A stretch of DNA of 64,000 nucleotides from Butyrivibrio sp. (GCF_015056685.1 NZ_SVFW01000002.1:1-64000), one strand, 5' to 3'; positions 8,472-18,098 are shown, numbered from the stretch's first letter. Notes: generated by a model not told the origin, from the letters alone. Translations and numbers: made by a program.

Positions 8472-9441
8472 TTTCTTTTTCCTCCAAAGTTATAATGTTG
8501 TTTTCATCTGATTCTGAAGTGAGCTCCATAAAGATATCTTCAAGGTTTGTCTTTACAGGGTTCAGCTTAAACAAAGGAATATCCTTAGCTGCAAAGGCGC
8601 GGAATATAGCCTTGCTTATATCTGTAACGTCGCAGTTTTCCACATGGAGCTTTAGCGTGTGATCATCATCGCTTTCACAGACTTCAAACCTGGTTATATT
8701 CTGGATGTCCTTAAGAATTTCTTTTGCCTCATCAGTGGAAACGTCCGCACCAATTTCTATAACACTGCCTGATGATGAGTCTTTTCCCAGATTATCAGGG
8801 GTGTCGAAGGCCACAAGCTTTCCTTTATAGATGATAAGAACCTTGTCGCAGATGGCCTGAACCTCAGAAAGAATGTGAGAACTGAGGATAACTGTGTGTT
8901 TTTGTCCCAAATTGTGGATAAGTTCCCTGATTTCCAGGATCTGCATGGGATCAAGACCAACAGTTGGCTCATCAAGAATGATTATCTGTGGATTGCCCAA
9001 AAGTGCCTGAGAAATACCAACTCTCTGGCGGTAGCCCTTTGAAAGGAATTTGATGGGCTTATCCAGGACATGATCGATATTGGTTTCCTTTGCAACACGC
9101 TCAATCTCTGCGGGTCTGTCTTTTTTGGAAACTCTCTTGGCCTCTGCAACGAAATCCAGATATTCTCTTGGTGTCTGATCAACATAGAGGGGTGGAATCT
9201 CAGGCAGATATCCAATCAGTTTTTTGGCTTCTTTGCTGTCTTCAAATATGTCATAGTCCCCAATCTTGACGGTTCCTTCTGTTGCAGCAAGGCAACCTGT
9301 AAGAATATTCAGGGTAGTTGATTTACCGGCGCCGTTAGGGCCGAGAAATCCGTAGATATGTCCGTCTTCAATGGTAAAAGACAAATCGTCTACAGCCAGG
9401 GTAGAACCGTAGCTTTTAGTCAAATGATCGACAATGATCAA
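8449..9441 (-). CDS. ABC transporter ATP-binding protein, GldA-like
   Basis: 330 residues. Walker A GPNGAGKST near residue 37, Q-loop at GYLPE, signature region LSKGYRQRVGISQALL, Walker B IIILDEPTVGLDP and the H-loop in ILSSHILSEV are all present, so it should be an active ATPase. A C-terminal ~100-residue extension is typical of ABC-2 ATPases. Start is TTG at 9441, 8 nt after AAGGAGG; no ATG fits. It is the first of four overlapping genes (ATPase, permease, GldG-like, DUF4340) read as one operon. Confidence 0.92.
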   Translation of the reverse strand: MIIVDHLTKSYGSTLAVDDLSFTIEDGHIYGFLGPNGAGKSTTLNILTGCLAATEGTVKIGDYDIFEDSKEAKKLIGYLPEIPPLYVDQTPREYLDFVAEAKRVSKKDRPAEIERVAKETNIDHVLDKPIKFLSKGYRQRVGISQALLGNPQIIILDEPTVGLDPMQILEIRELIHNLGQKHTVILSSHILSEVQAICDKVLIIYKGKLVAFDTPDNLGKDSSSGSVIEIGADVSTDEAKEILKDIQNITRFEVCESDDDHTLKLHVENCDVTDISKAIFRAFAAKDIPLFKLNPVKTNLEDIFMELTSESDENNIITLEEKEIDSSITA

Positions 9442-9602
9442 CTCTTTTTCCTCCTTAGTTTTGTATATAGTAAGTCAGAATCTAGAATAAAACCCTTACC
9501 TAAAACGAACCTAAAAAGGAAACTCTGTAAAAAAATAATTGAAAAAGTGTATACTATACTTAATTGAAAAAGAAAATGGTATGTAACATCTGGGAGGGAA
9601 AT

Positions 9603-12065
9603 ATGGCAGATAAACCAATTGGAAGAAAGAAAAATGTAGGAACGGGCGGTTCTGGCGTTCATAGAAGAGGCGAAGCTTTAGGAACAGGACCGGTTGGAAA
9701 TCCTGATGGATACTCATCTTCAAATAAGACTCCGGGAGTCGGTACGCCTCAGAGATCAGGTGGCAGAAGCCCGCTGTTTATGATAATTGTCATTTTGATC
9801 CTTGTGCTTGGAGGAGGAGGTGGGCTGACTTCATTCCTTGGAGGTGGTGACGGCTATACAACGGAGGAAACTGCACAGCCTGAGTTTAGCAATACAACAA
9901 GCCAGACTACAACAGGAAGCGGCGTATCTTCAACAAGTTCAACAGGATCAGCTTTGTCTACCCTTAGTCAGCTCTTTGGAGGATACAGTGCATATTCAGG
10001 TGGAAGCTCATCTTCAGCAGCCTGGAGCGAGCCTGCAAATACAGGAAAATTAAACACAGCAGTGGATGAAAATGCACGCCCTAAACGCACAACAATCCTT
10101 GGAGATGGCGAAGACGTCATTACTATCATGGTTTACATGTGCGGAGCAGATCTTGAATCCAGAAGCGCTATGGCAACAAAGGACATCCAGGAGATGATGG
10201 CAGCGAGCCTTGGAGAAAATATAAATCTCATCATCTATACCGGTGGAGCAAGGCAGTGGCAGAACAATGTGATCTCAAGCTCAACCAATCAGATCTATCA
10301 GGTAAAAAATGGGAAGCTGTCTCTTTTGCAGGATAATATAGGAAACCTTCCTATGACAAAGCCGTCAACACTCTCAAGCTTTATTAAGTGGGCAGCCGGC
10401 AATTTCCCTGCAAACAGATATGATCTCATTTTCTGGAATCATGGCGGCGGATCAACAGGTGGATACGGCTATGATGAGAAGTTTGCTTCAGCAGGTTCCA
10501 TGTCTCTTTCAGGGATAAATACAGCCCTTAAAGATGGCGGAGTAACTTTTGATTTTGTGGGATTTGATACATGCCTCATGGCGACTGTTGAGAATGCCCT
10601 TGTGGTCTCTAACTATGCTGATTACCTCGTTGCATCTGAAGAGACAGAGCCTGGCATTGGCTGGTATTACACAAACTGGCTCACGAAGCTGTCACAGAAC
10701 ACATCAATGGACACCCTTAGCATAGGAAAGAACATAATCGATGATTTTACAAATGCCTGTGCCCAGAACTGTCCCGGTCAGAAGACAACTCTTTCTATCA
10801 TAGATCTTGCTGAGCTCTCACAGACAGTGCCAAAAGAGCTTGCTGATTTTTCAAAAGACACAACAGAGAAGATAAAGGGCAATGAATACAGAGAAGTTTC
10901 CACAGCCCGCAGCAGTTCAAGAGAATTTGCAGCATCATCCAAGATAGATCAGATAGACCTTGTGGACTTTGCAATCCGAATGGGAACAGATGAGTCAAAA
11001 GAACTTGCGGAGACTTTAAAGAGTGCCATCAAGTACAACAGAACAAGCACAAATATGACAAATGCTTATGGCTTGTCAATCTACTTCCCTTATAAAAAGA
11101 CATCTAAAGTCGACTCCATGGTTAGTACTTATGACGCGATAGGAATGGATGATGATTATGCAAAATGTATTCAGAACTTCGCATCAATGGAAGTAGCAGG
11201 TCAGGTCGCATCCGGCGGTACATCAAGTCCTGTTCCGTCACTTTTTGGCGAACTGTCATCACAGGGAAGCGGAAGTGCATCAGCTGAGATGATAACGCAG
11301 CTTCTTACAACATTTTTATCAAGTGATTTCAGCAGCATAGATGGACTTACTTCCGGCAATACATCTTTCCTTGGAAAAGGCCTTGATGTTGAGCAGGCAG
11401 CGAACTACATCGCATCTAATCAATTTGATGCATCGAAGCTTGTATGGACCAAAGCTTCAACTGGCGAAGACGCGATCAAGCTCTCAAAAGATCAGTGGCA
11501 ACAGGTAAAAGATGTTACATATAAAACCTTCTATGATGATGGAGAGGGATATGTGGAGCTTGGCTGCGACAACGCTATAGAGATCGATGACAACGGATGC
11601 CTTCTTGCGCAGTCAGATAAGACATGGCTTTCCATTGATGACCAGATCGTGGCATATTATGTTATTGATGTTCAGGGAACAGAAGATAACTATGCGATCA
11701 CCGGCCGCGTTCCCTGTTACCTCAATGGAGAGAGAACAAACCTTATCATCGTATTTGATTCAGAAAATGAAGATGGCTATGTAGCAGGTGCTTGCAGCGA
11801 TTATCAGAACGGAGAAACTGAAACTATCGCTAAAAATGCCACAGAACTGGTAGAAGGTGATAAGATAGACTTTGTTTGTGATTTTTACTCATATGATAAG
11901 ACATTTAACGGTGCATATCTGCTCGGAGAAGAGATGACTGTGACAGGGCCTATGTCCGATATGGTCATTATGAATCTCCCTGTTGGCGAAGGCGATGTTC
12001 TTGAAACATACTGCTTCACTGATATTTTCGGGCAGACCTACTATTCACCAACAATAAAGTACTAA
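9603..12065 (+). CDS. Membrane-anchored clostripain-like cysteine peptidase (family C11)
   Basis: 820 residues from the ATG at 9603 (GGGAGG, spacing 5). A Gly-rich basic cytoplasmic head of ~58 residues leads into one membrane helix (LFMIIVILILVLGG), then a Ser/Gly/Thr-rich linker. The catalytic domain starts near ITIMVYMCGADLESR; the family's His is in NHGGGSTGG (~279) and the Cys in GFDTCLMA (~323), both intact. The C-terminal ~300 residues are beta-rich and unrecognised. Such enzymes cleave after basic residues and often self-process. The gene is divergent from the Gld-type operon and 15 bp ahead of a YlmH-like gene. Confidence 0.9.
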   Translation: MADKPIGRKKNVGTGGSGVHRRGEALGTGPVGNPDGYSSSNKTPGVGTPQRSGGRSPLFMIIVILILVLGGGGGLTSFLGGGDGYTTEETAQPEFSNTTSQTTTGSGVSSTSSTGSALSTLSQLFGGYSAYSGGSSSSAAWSEPANTGKLNTAVDENARPKRTTILGDGEDVITIMVYMCGADLESRSAMATKDIQEMMAASLGENINLIIYTGGARQWQNNVISSSTNQIYQVKNGKLSLLQDNIGNLPMTKPSTLSSFIKWAAGNFPANRYDLIFWNHGGGSTGGYGYDEKFASAGSMSLSGINTALKDGGVTFDFVGFDTCLMATVENALVVSNYADYLVASEETEPGIGWYYTNWLTKLSQNTSMDTLSIGKNIIDDFTNACAQNCPGQKTTLSIIDLAELSQTVPKELADFSKDTTEKIKGNEYREVSTARSSSREFAASSKIDQIDLVDFAIRMGTDESKELAETLKSAIKYNRTSTNMTNAYGLSIYFPYKKTSKVDSMVSTYDAIGMDDDYAKCIQNFASMEVAGQVASGGTSSPVPSLFGELSSQGSGSASAEMITQLLTTFLSSDFSSIDGLTSGNTSFLGKGLDVEQAANYIASNQFDASKLVWTKASTGEDAIKLSKDQWQQVKDVTYKTFYDDGEGYVELGCDNAIEIDDNGCLLAQSDKTWLSIDDQIVAYYVIDVQGTEDNYAITGRVPCYLNGERTNLIIVFDSENEDGYVAGACSDYQNGETETIAKNATELVEGDKIDFVCDFYSYDKTFNGAYLLGEEMTVTGPMSDMVIMNLPVGEGDVLETYCFTDIFGQTYYSPTIKY

Positions 12066-12080
12066 AGAACGGATAGTAAT

Positions 12081-12890
12081 ATGGAAGAAAAAACAAAAGA
12101 TTTTCTTGCAGGGCGCGTAAGAGATCTTGCCACAAGGGCATATATGAACAACTTCGTCACCCACACAGATTTTTTGTCAGTATCTGAAATTGCCATGTTT
12201 CATCAGATACTCTCAGCTGAGGGCGTATCGTCCAATGTCCATGAATACTGTGGCGCTAAGTACGTTATATACGGCGGATTTGATGAAGCTGAAAGGGCAA
12301 TGATATGTTTTTTGCCTGATTACATGGATGAAGAAACATTTCTAATGATGGAAAAAAGGGAATCATCTGTCTGCAGCTGCGTAAGGATACGGCCGGTAAA
12401 TAAGAAGTTTGCTGATGAATTAAACCATAGAGATTACCTGGGATCACTTATGAATCTTGGGATAGAAAGAGATCAGCTCGGCGATATCTTAACCGGAGAT
12501 GATGTGGCATACGTATTTGCAACAATGGATATTGCCCAGATGATCTGCAATGAACTGATAAGGATAAAGCATACATCTGTAAAGTGTGAGATAGTCACAT
12601 CAAATGAATGCAATATAAGACCTAAATTCGAGGAAGTAACAGGAAGTGTAGCATCAGAGAGAATCGATGCGATACTGGCTTTTGTTTATCACCTTTCAAG
12701 GTCAGAGGCCCAAAAGCTGATAGAAAGTGAATCAGTATTTATAGACGGCCGAACCGCATACAGCGGCGGATATGACCTAAAAGAAGGTTCAAGGGTCTCT
12801 GTCAGAGGACATGGCAAATTCATATATTTAGGAATGCAGAACACCACAAGAAAAGGCAGACTATTTATTTCAGTAAATAAGTTCATATGA
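12081..12890 (+). CDS. YlmH-like RNA-binding protein with C-terminal S4 domain
   Basis: 269 residues. The N-terminal ~180 residues match the YlmH/photosystem-II-S4 family layout (FLSVSEIAMFHQIL, YVFATMDIAQMI), and ~190-265 is an S4 domain (RIDAILAFVYHLSRSEAQKLI, then VFIDGR and GSRVSVRGHGKFIY). YlmH in Firmicutes binds the large ribosomal subunit and can act in ribosome-associated quality control together with RqcP, which is also encoded in this window near 39.0 kb. It is unusual to find it away from the division cluster. The ribosome site is weak (GGAT), so translation may depend partly on the upstream peptidase gene. Confidence 0.85.
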   Translation: MEEKTKDFLAGRVRDLATRAYMNNFVTHTDFLSVSEIAMFHQILSAEGVSSNVHEYCGAKYVIYGGFDEAERAMICFLPDYMDEETFLMMEKRESSVCSCVRIRPVNKKFADELNHRDYLGSLMNLGIERDQLGDILTGDDVAYVFATMDIAQMICNELIRIKHTSVKCEIVTSNECNIRPKFEEVTGSVASERIDAILAFVYHLSRSEAQKLIESESVFIDGRTAYSGGYDLKEGSRVSVRGHGKFIYLGMQNTTRKGRLFISVNKFI

Positions 12891-12894
12891 TAGA

Positions 12895-12930
12895 AAAGGC
12901 TTTGAAAGATATATCACTTTCAAAGCCTTT
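12895..12930. terminator. Bidirectional terminator
   Basis: A perfect 14-bp stem, 12895-12908 with 12917-12930, loop of 8, with A-rich left side and GTTTT on the right. It lies between the convergent YlmH-like and exonuclease genes. Confidence 0.85.
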
Positions 12931-12946
12931 GTTTTAAATCATTATA

Positions 12947-13882
12947 TTATGGTGTTGGTCTCTTTTTTGCCTTTTTCTGTTTGGCTTTCATGTCCTCGAG
13001 CTCATCCGGAGAAATAAATCTGCTGGTTTTAACGACAAAGAGCCGCCCATTTTCAGCTTTTTTGATACGCACCTTAGCTTTCATATAGCCATGTTTATCG
13101 CAGGTTGCCACAGCGTAGTAGTGTTTGCCGTTTGGTGTGAACCACTTTATCTTTCTGCGGATATTTTTATGACATATATAGCACTTGGTGCTCATGATCT
13201 CCATGTTTTCAAGGATATCTTCCTTGGTATCAAACTCTCTGGAGATATATTTCTCGTAGTTGTCGAAAACAATCTTGATTTCCTGCTTCCTGGTCTTTGG
13301 AGTGACATAGGTGTCAAAAGAAATTCTTTGTAATATCCTTTCACTAAGAAGCTTGAAAATCTCCGCAGTATAAGCCGCATCAGCCAAAGCCCTGTGGAAT
13401 GGATAATCCAGATTTATGCCTTTTTCCTCTGCTGCGGTAGAAAGGGAAACACGGGATTTACCATCGTCAAAAGACAGACTATAAAGCTTTTGAACATCAT
13501 AAAATGCGAGCGGTCTGTCAGAGAGAAGAGGAAGTCCAAAGAAATCCAGATTGCACTGGAACTCCCTAAGATCAAGTGGACCCCAGCTACAGAATTTTGG
13601 ATCTTCACCGCACCATTCCAAGAAATCTCTCGCAGCATCCTGAAAAAGGGCGCCTTGTTCAAGATCTTCCATAGAAAGATGGATGAGCTTTCCTGTTATC
13701 TTGTGCATCTGCGTGTGAACCTGAGGCTTTATAAGTCGTGAGAACTCACCGATCTTCTGTCTTTTTTCATTTAGTTTTATGGCACCGATCTCTACAATCT
13801 CAAAATTTAAAGTCTTACCATTTGAGACGGCCGGAGCTTCACCTTGATTCCATTCAAGGTCAAAAACAATATAATTACTCAT
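12947..13882 (-). CDS. DEDDh-type 3'-5' exonuclease, KapD/ERI-like
   Basis: 311 residues. The exonuclease domain spans ~1-180: motif I FDLEWNQ with Asp and Glu, motif II around WGPLDLREF, and HRALADAAYTAEIF with the His and last Asp. The remaining ~130 residues contain a likely zinc-binding pair (CYICHKNI) and a basic tail, which may bind nucleic acid. Family members trim RNA or DNA 3' ends; the actual substrate is unknown. The start follows AGAGA weakly. It lies 22 bp downstream of the esterase gene on the same strand, so both may be one transcript. Confidence 0.85.
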   Translation of the reverse strand: MSNYIVFDLEWNQGEAPAVSNGKTLNFEIVEIGAIKLNEKRQKIGEFSRLIKPQVHTQMHKITGKLIHLSMEDLEQGALFQDAARDFLEWCGEDPKFCSWGPLDLREFQCNLDFFGLPLLSDRPLAFYDVQKLYSLSFDDGKSRVSLSTAAEEKGINLDYPFHRALADAAYTAEIFKLLSERILQRISFDTYVTPKTRKQEIKIVFDNYEKYISREFDTKEDILENMEIMSTKCYICHKNIRRKIKWFTPNGKHYYAVATCDKHGYMKAKVRIKKAENGRLFVVKTSRFISPDELEDMKAKQKKAKKRPTP

Positions 13883-13904
13883 AAAAAGTCTCTTTCAGTT
13901 TTTT

Positions 13905-14732
13905 TCAAAAGAATCTGTCAAGCCATGTTGTGGCAAGGTCGATCCATGGAGCTGCTGAAGGAACGTCTTCATTGCCTCCATTGCTGAGAGTGAGCTTGTT
14001 TGCCAGTGAGAGTCCATGTCCACCTTCAGGGAAAATGTGAAGTTCAGTGTTGATATTCTTCTCTTTAAGTGCAGTAGCAAATAAAAGAGAGTTTTCAACA
14101 GGAACGCTGCCATCAGTGAAGGTGTGCCAGATAAATGTCTTTGGAACATCACTGTTTACCTGATTCTCAAGTGACATGTCTTCCTTCATATATTCATATC
14201 GGTCACCAAGAAGATTCTCAATAGAACCTCTGTGAGCGAATTTGCCTGAAGTAATTACAGGATAGCAGAGCATAAGTCCGTTTGGACGAAGCTTTTCTTT
14301 TGAAGGGTCTTTAGTATCACCAAGAAGAGCTTTTGATACGAAATCTCTTTTCCACATACAAGCATAGCTTGCGGCAAGATGTCCACCGGCTGAGCAGCCT
14401 TCGATTATGATCGCATTCTCATCTACTTCCCATTCTTTAGCATTTTCTCTGATTGTGAGGATTGATCTTCCAAGCTCTAAAAGAGAAGTAGGAAAGACTG
14501 CAGGTGCACATGAATACCTGAGTATAGCTACGTTTAAGCCTTTTGCCATAAATGCAAAAGCAAGTGGTTCAGCCTCTCTGTCTGATGTATATGAATAAGC
14601 GCCACCGGGACATAAAAGGATAAGTGGCCTTTTGCTTATGCTTAATGATTCGGATGGTTCCTGGATATAAACATTGAGTTTTGCATAATCCAAAGAACCC
14701 TCTTCAGAAATTCTAAATTCTTTATAAATCAT
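13905..14732 (-). CDS. Alpha/beta hydrolase, probable acetylesterase
   Basis: 275 residues, no signal peptide, so cytoplasmic. The nucleophile elbow is GCSAGGHLA (Ser near 110), the oxyanion segment is CPGGAYSYTSDREAEP, and the catalytic His is likely in EGGHGLSLAN near 243. This pattern is that of the BD-FAE/Axe2-like carbohydrate esterases often used to deacetylate imported xylan fragments, but substrate cannot be fixed from sequence. Ribosome site GGGGG, spacing ~10. It is divergent from the glutathione peroxidase gene. Confidence 0.85.
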   Translation of the reverse strand: MIYKEFRISEEGSLDYAKLNVYIQEPSESLSISKRPLILLCPGGAYSYTSDREAEPLAFAFMAKGLNVAILRYSCAPAVFPTSLLELGRSILTIRENAKEWEVDENAIIIEGCSAGGHLAASYACMWKRDFVSKALLGDTKDPSKEKLRPNGLMLCYPVITSGKFAHRGSIENLLGDRYEYMKEDMSLENQVNSDVPKTFIWHTFTDGSVPVENSLLFATALKEKNINTELHIFPEGGHGLSLANKLTLSNGGNEDVPSAAPWIDLATTWLDRFF

Positions 14733-14803
14733 CTAAAAATACCCCCAATACTAAGCTCTTTCCTATAAACTATAAAATGAAGAAAAAATATTTGCAATAG
14801 GTA

Positions 14804-14832
14804 TTGACATTTTAGATTGTGCGCAATATAAT
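14804..14832 (+). promoter_or_regulatory. Sigma-A type promoter for the glutathione peroxidase gene
   Basis: TTGACA at 14804-14809 and TATAAT at 14827-14832, both perfect, with a 17-bp spacer, 57 bp before the start codon. Confidence 0.85.
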
Positions 14833-14889
14833 CTTATCAAACATGAACGCAATTAAATTTTATATAATCGAAAAATTGGAGGTATGAAC

Positions 14890-15432
14890 ATGGGATTCTA
14901 CGATTATTCAGTAACAGACAACCAGGGCAACGAAGTTAAGCTTGATCAGTTTAAGGGCAAGGTAGTACTTGTAGTTAACACAGCTACAGGATGTGGCTTC
15001 ACACCTCACTATAAAGACATCGAAGAGATGTATGAAAAGTTCCATGACCAGGGATTTGAAGTTCTTGATATCCCTTGCAATCAGTTTGCAGGTCAGACTC
15101 CAGGAACAGATGAAGAGATTCACGAGTTCTGCCAGCTTCATTACAACACAAAGTTCCCACAGATGACAAAGTCAGATGTCAATGGTGAGAACCAGCTTCC
15201 ACTTTATAAGTTTCTCAAGGAGCAGAAAGGTTTCGAAGGATTTGGAAAAGGACCTGCAGCTCTTGCTATGGGTGTAATGCTTAAGAAAATCGACAAGGAT
15301 TACAAAAATAATCCTGATATCAAGTGGAACTTCACAAAGTTCGTAATTGATAGAGATGGAAATGTTGTTGCTCGTTTTGAGCCTACAGAGAAAATGGAAA
15401 ATGTTGCTGCTTGCGTAGAGAAACTCATATAA
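14890..15432 (+). CDS. Glutathione peroxidase family thiol peroxidase
   Basis: 180 residues from the ATG at 14890, which has GGAGG at a 7-nt distance; the ATG at 14884 is too close to that site. The active-site segment is NTATGCGFTP with the peroxidatic Cys at residue 35 (codon TGC, not selenocysteine), followed by the family's FPCNQF-like IPCNQFAGQ and the catalytic Trp in WNFTKF. Bacterial Cys forms usually take electrons from thioredoxin, and a thioredoxin gene lies 2.3 kb away. It detoxifies peroxides in the cytoplasm, a useful role in an anaerobe. Own strong promoter and terminator. Confidence 0.93.
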   Translation: MGFYDYSVTDNQGNEVKLDQFKGKVVLVVNTATGCGFTPHYKDIEEMYEKFHDQGFEVLDIPCNQFAGQTPGTDEEIHEFCQLHYNTKFPQMTKSDVNGENQLPLYKFLKEQKGFEGFGKGPAALAMGVMLKKIDKDYKNNPDIKWNFTKFVIDRDGNVVARFEPTEKMENVAACVEKLI

Positions 15433-15438
15433 TACATA

Positions 15439-15476
15439 AAAAGCTGTGAAGGATACAATCATTCTTCACAGCTTTT
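15439..15476. terminator. Bidirectional terminator
   Basis: A 13-bp stem, 15439-15451 with 15464-15476, with A run on the left and CTTATT after, between the convergent peroxidase and carboxypeptidase genes. Confidence 0.8.
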
Positions 15477-15484
15477 CTTATTAA

Positions 15485-16939
15485 TTAAAATTTGATTTTC
15501 TTATTACTTTTGTTAAATTCTCGTTTTCTTCTATTGTAGCGGATTCTGTCACTCTTACTGATTCCCTTGCGGTTGCGAACAGTTTTTGAGGAAGAGGTTC
15601 CTATTATAGTCATGATCAGGACGAAGACTGCAGCAATAATAAAGAGTATTTTTACATTTATATAAATAGGCTTTATGGTTGGAGTATTTGTTTCATCACT
15701 CTTTGCAGCAGCGCTTTCGGAGTAGCAGATCATAGCATTTCCAATAGCTACGTCGTGGTAGGTGTAATCCACCTTTGCAATTCCCGTTGGATATTCAGCC
15801 TTTTCCTCATCGCTTAAGTCGTAGGTAACTTCGTAGTCGGCTTCAGTAATCTGAGATGTTTTGGGAAGTACAATAACGCTGCTGTCATCAAGTTTTAGGA
15901 TGGTTCCTGATTTACCAAAAACATCGTGGTCAGATTCAAAGAAAAGTGAGTCATCCGGCATATAGCGGGTTTCTTCATCTGCAACATTAACCAGATGGAA
16001 GTTATTAAACGCATAATCAAAAAGAGTAACCGTATCTGTAAACTGTGTCGGGGACTCCTCCATGAATACAACGCAGATAAGCTTCATTCCATTTTTTTCT
16101 GCGCAGGTCACAAGAGTCTCGCGGGCCTGATCCGTATATCCGGTCTTACCGCCTACAATGCCATCGTAGGCTATCTCACCTGTAATAAGTTTGTGCTTGT
16201 TATTCAGATAAAAGTCATCAGGCTGAGTAGCTGTAGGCTCGAAATGATATCTTGGTGTATTTCCAACTTTACATAAAAGTTCATTGTTGAAAAACTCTTT
16301 TGAAATAAGGGCCAGGTCATAAACGCTGGTGTAGTGGTTATCGTCCTGAAGGCCGTTAGTGTTGGCAAAATGAGTGTTGGTGCAGCCAAGGCTCTTTGCC
16401 GTATCATTCATGAGCTTTACAAAATCATCTATGCTGCCGCTTACATGCTCTGCAACAGCGTTGGCAACTTCATTGGCACTACCGACCATTATTCCGTAGA
16501 GCGCCTGCTCCAAAGTGATGGACTGACCAACATCCATTCCTATACTTGAACCATCGTTTGGAACGCTGAACACAGCATCGTTTGAGAAGGTAATATTATC
16601 GCTCAGACTTGCATTCTCAGCAGCCAAAAGACACGTCATTATCTTGGTGGTACTTGCAGGATAAAGCTCTTCGTGGATGTTTTTTGCGTAAAGAATCGTA
16701 CCCGTCTCGGCTTCCATAACAATTGCAGACTCAGCAGAAACTTCAGGTCCCTCAGGCCAGTTTGCAATGTCATTACTCTGAATTGGAAGTGCTTTTCTTT
16801 CCTGGGCAAGGGCGGCATAATCAACTGTTTCTGCGTGAGCACTTATAGAAAGAGATGTAAAAGTCAGCAAAAAAGCTACCGCGCAAAGAAAACTCTTATA
16901 TATGAAATTGTTTCTTTTCCTATTAAATGAATTATCCAT
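15485..16939 (-). CDS. dacF: D-alanyl-D-alanine carboxypeptidase (penicillin-binding protein, S11)
   Basis: 484 residues from the ATG at 16939; a TTG 18 bp upstream is possible but neither has a clear ribosome site. A signal peptide ends near SAHA-ET (36). The serine peptidase motifs are intact: ASTTK (Ser96, Lys99), VGSANE (SxN) and GGKTGYT (KTG). A beta domain follows, then a C-terminal membrane helix (ILFIIAAVFVLIMTIIG) and a very basic tail, so it is anchored at both ends of its life cycle to the membrane. It trims the last D-Ala from peptidoglycan stem peptides. The symbol is by resemblance to DacF/DacB types. Confidence 0.9.
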   Translation of the reverse strand: MDNSFNRKRNNFIYKSFLCAVAFLLTFTSLSISAHAETVDYAALAQERKALPIQSNDIANWPEGPEVSAESAIVMEAETGTILYAKNIHEELYPASTTKIMTCLLAAENASLSDNITFSNDAVFSVPNDGSSIGMDVGQSITLEQALYGIMVGSANEVANAVAEHVSGSIDDFVKLMNDTAKSLGCTNTHFANTNGLQDDNHYTSVYDLALISKEFFNNELLCKVGNTPRYHFEPTATQPDDFYLNNKHKLITGEIAYDGIVGGKTGYTDQARETLVTCAEKNGMKLICVVFMEESPTQFTDTVTLFDYAFNNFHLVNVADEETRYMPDDSLFFESDHDVFGKSGTILKLDDSSVIVLPKTSQITEADYEVTYDLSDEEKAEYPTGIAKVDYTYHDVAIGNAMICYSESAAAKSDETNTPTIKPIYINVKILFIIAAVFVLIMTIIGTSSSKTVRNRKGISKSDRIRYNRRKREFNKSNKKIKF

Positions 16940-17052
16940 AGTATGTAAATAATACAATATTTGAAGAAATATTAAAATCTCAAATAGCTAACTTTTCAAC
17001 TTTCCTCAAATGTTGTAAAATTCTCTTATAAGAATTACAGGTAGGGTAAGGA

Positions 17053-17706
17053 ATGCGCTTAAGAAACATCGCAGGATCACGTGAGGTGATCGCTGATAGC
17101 AATTTTACTGTTAAGGATCCGGAGAAACTAAAAGGTCTTTGGAAAAAAGAAATTTTTGGCAATGACAATGAACTTCATATTGAGATTGGAATGGGAAAGG
17201 GCAGATTCCTCATGGACCTGGCTACACTGAATCCCAATATCAATTATGTAGGTATAGAAAAGTATTCAAGTGTACTTCTCAGAGCGATCCAGAAACAGGA
17301 ACAGCTTCTTTTACCAAATGTTAAGTTCATCCGAATGGATGCAGAAGATATAACCGAAGTATTTGCTCCAGCGGAGGTAGATAAGATTTATCTTAACTTC
17401 TCAGATCCTTGGCCTAAGGACAGACACGCTAAAAGGCGTCTTCCATCAAGGCAGTTCCTTGGAAGATACGACCAAATCTTAAAACCAGATGGCGTTGTAG
17501 AGTTCAAGACTGATAATAAGGATCTTTTTCAGTTCGCACTTGATGAGGTGGAACCTGCAGGCTGGAATTTAGATGCAGTGACATACGATCTTCATCATGA
17601 CCCAGTTATGAATGAGGGCAACGTGATGACAGAGTATGAGGAGAAGTTCTCATCACTAGGTAATCCAATTTACAAATATATTGTAAGCAGAAAGGGGATT
17701 AAATAA
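17053..17706 (+). CDS. trmB: tRNA (guanine-N7-)-methyltransferase TrmB
   Basis: 217 residues, the usual length. S-adenosylmethionine site around EIGMGKGRFLMDLA, then the family hallmark NFSDPWPKDRHAKRRL. It methylates G46 in the variable loop of tRNAs. ATG follows AGGGTAAGGA closely. Its stop overlaps the thioredoxin start by one base (TAATG), so the two are translated together. Confidence 0.95.
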   Translation: MRLRNIAGSREVIADSNFTVKDPEKLKGLWKKEIFGNDNELHIEIGMGKGRFLMDLATLNPNINYVGIEKYSSVLLRAIQKQEQLLLPNVKFIRMDAEDITEVFAPAEVDKIYLNFSDPWPKDRHAKRRLPSRQFLGRYDQILKPDGVVEFKTDNKDLFQFALDEVEPAGWNLDAVTYDLHHDPVMNEGNVMTEYEEKFSSLGNPIYKYIVSRKGIK

Positions 17707-18026
17707 TGGACTATAATTTAAACAGCCAGAACTTTGATGAAGAAGTATTGAAAAGCAAATTACCGGTTCTTGTTGATTTCTCTGCAGACTGGTGCGGTCC
17801 TTGCAAAATGATGGCGCCACTTATCGATGAATTTGCTGATGAGTACGAAGGGGAGCTTAAAGTAGGAAAGATAAATGTAGATCAGTCACCTGACATTGCT
17901 CAGAAATATAACGTTATGTCGATTCCAATGTTTGCATTCTTTAAGGATGGAGAGGTTATCGAGACAGCAGTTGGAGCATTAAATAAGACAAAACTTCAGG
18001 GTATCATAGATAAGGTGCTGGCCTAA
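17706..18026 (+). CDS. trxA: Thioredoxin
   Basis: 106 residues. Redox motif DWCGPCKM with Cys30 and Cys33, cis-Pro in SIPMFAFF. A cytoplasmic disulfide reductase that could feed the glutathione peroxidase-like enzyme and others. Coupled to trmB by a one-base overlap. The stop codon lies in the loop of a hairpin. Confidence 0.94.
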   Translation: MDYNLNSQNFDEEVLKSKLPVLVDFSADWCGPCKMMAPLIDEFADEYEGELKVGKINVDQSPDIAQKYNVMSIPMFAFFKDGEVIETAVGALNKTKLQGIIDKVLA

Positions 18027-18036
18027 GGGTCAGCAC
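18015..18036 (+). terminator. Probable terminator or attenuator after trxA
   Basis: A 9-bp stem (18015-18023 with 18028-18036, G-U allowed) with loop TAAG that holds the trxA stop codon, followed by TTTCTGTT. The T tract is interrupted, so stopping may be partial. Confidence 0.5.
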
Positions 18037-18098
18037 TTTCTGTTAGGGGACCAAGGTTTAAGATCAGGTAAAAGATCTGATTATTTGGGAGAAACGTT

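Noticed and set aside
14890..15432. Selenocysteine in the glutathione peroxidase
   Set aside because: The active-site codon is TGC (Cys), not TGA, and no selenocysteine element was seen.
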